From contig CAZPWQ010000025.1 in the NCBI GenBank assembly GCA_964590495.1, forward strand, positions 1 to 33,942: a stretch of DNA of 33,942 nucleotides, given 5' to 3'. Of the stretch, positions 33,785 through 33,942 are shown in pieces. This stretch comes from CAZPWQ01 sp964590495 (GTDB taxonomy: Bacteria > Bacteroidota > Rhodothermia > Balneolales > Balneolaceae). Made by a program: the position numbers and the translations under genes. The notes beneath the pieces are model-generated. The model ran no database searches, was not told the origin of the DNA, and saw nothing but the letters and a program-made list of their open reading frames with translations. Numbering within the stretch: the first letter of the stretch is position 1; each line of letters opens with the position of its first letter.

Positions 33785-33885
33785 CAATAACGGCCCGCCC
33801 AAATGAGCGGCGTGTATAAGTAGGGTATAAGTATTAGAAGTTCAGCTATAAATGCAAAACCGTCCGCTCGATTTGGCTGTTAGGT
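33785..33885 (-). other. Integron attC-like recombination site
   Basis: Read on the minus strand it starts with R''-like ACCTAAC (matches RYYYAAC) and ends with GTTATTG (conserved GTT only). Inside, CCAAAT-C-GAGCGG-A-CG pairs with CGCCGCTCATTTGG over 14 bp, leaving exactly two extrahelical bases. On the plus strand these are T (33863) and G (33870), the same identities as the T and G that the integrase reads in classical attC sites. The central spacer (GCGGGCC) is unpaired and a 46-nt AT-rich terminal loop separates the arms. The orientation implies a cassette gene to the right of the window. Confidence 0.65.
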
Positions 33886-33942
33886 AACGCGAATTCAAAT
33901 ATTAAGTGCAACACGACTTTTAAATAAAGGGGTAATTTGGGA

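Overview
The window looks like a draft-assembly scaffold (one 100-N gap) from a Gram-negative bacterium of the Bacteroidota/Rhodothermota/Balneolota group. The evidence is an orphan SusC-like TonB-dependent receptor with a Bacteroidota-style TAnnTTTG promoter, many lipoproteins and outer-membrane barrels, a membrane-linked SpoIIE phosphatase, a LamG-carrying membrane regulator and moderate base composition. I cannot fix the genus from sequence alone. No rRNA, tRNA, CRISPR array, transposase or phage gene was seen.

Layout. 1-3720: 5'-truncated membrane SpoIIE phosphatase, Omp85-like barrel, Nit-type amidase. 3721-4171: two tandem copies of a 57-bp palindromic repeat, then an AT-rich promoter/operator-like stretch. 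4172-8465: tightly packed parA, ribbon-helix-helix gene, N-acyltransferase (OlsB/GlsB type) and O-acyltransferase (OlsA/GlsA type), followed by an alpha/beta-hydrolase fused to a DedA/VTT domain. 8466-8730: scaffold gap inside a dispersed repeat. 8731-17007: oxidoreductase, cold-shock protein, lipase-maturation-factor-like protein, PAS/HisKA_2 kinase, YihY protein, SRPBCC protein and membrane metallopeptidase. 17180-22583: SusC-like receptor, small barrel, Ca/Na antiporter and a CREST-family (alkaline-ceramidase-like) membrane protein. 22815-27425: hybrid kinase, membrane-anchored HTH-LamG protein and a divergent secreted LamG protein. 27526-29895: relic of an FtsX-like permease, membrane protein, DUF1801, TfoX-N and SEC-C proteins. 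29989-31959: TlpA thioredoxin, CusF-like lipoprotein and two paralogous Cys/His secreted proteins. 32181-33942: small coiled-coil ORF, DinB, SnoaL-like lipoprotein and, at the right edge, a sequence that folds like an integron attC site.

Themes. Amide-linked lipid metabolism recurs: acyl-amino-acid lipid synthesis (5291-6827), a putative lipid-handling hydrolase-DedA fusion (6903-8465) and a CREST putative amide hydrolase (21774-22583). The TlpA/CusF/Cys-His cluster suggests envelope copper and thiol handling. The strongest unexpected signals are the attC-like site, the CREST protein with the ACER3 metal-site spacing, the hydrolase-DedA fusion that lacks its serine nucleophile, and the coupling of a ParA-RHH pair to aminolipid synthesis genes.
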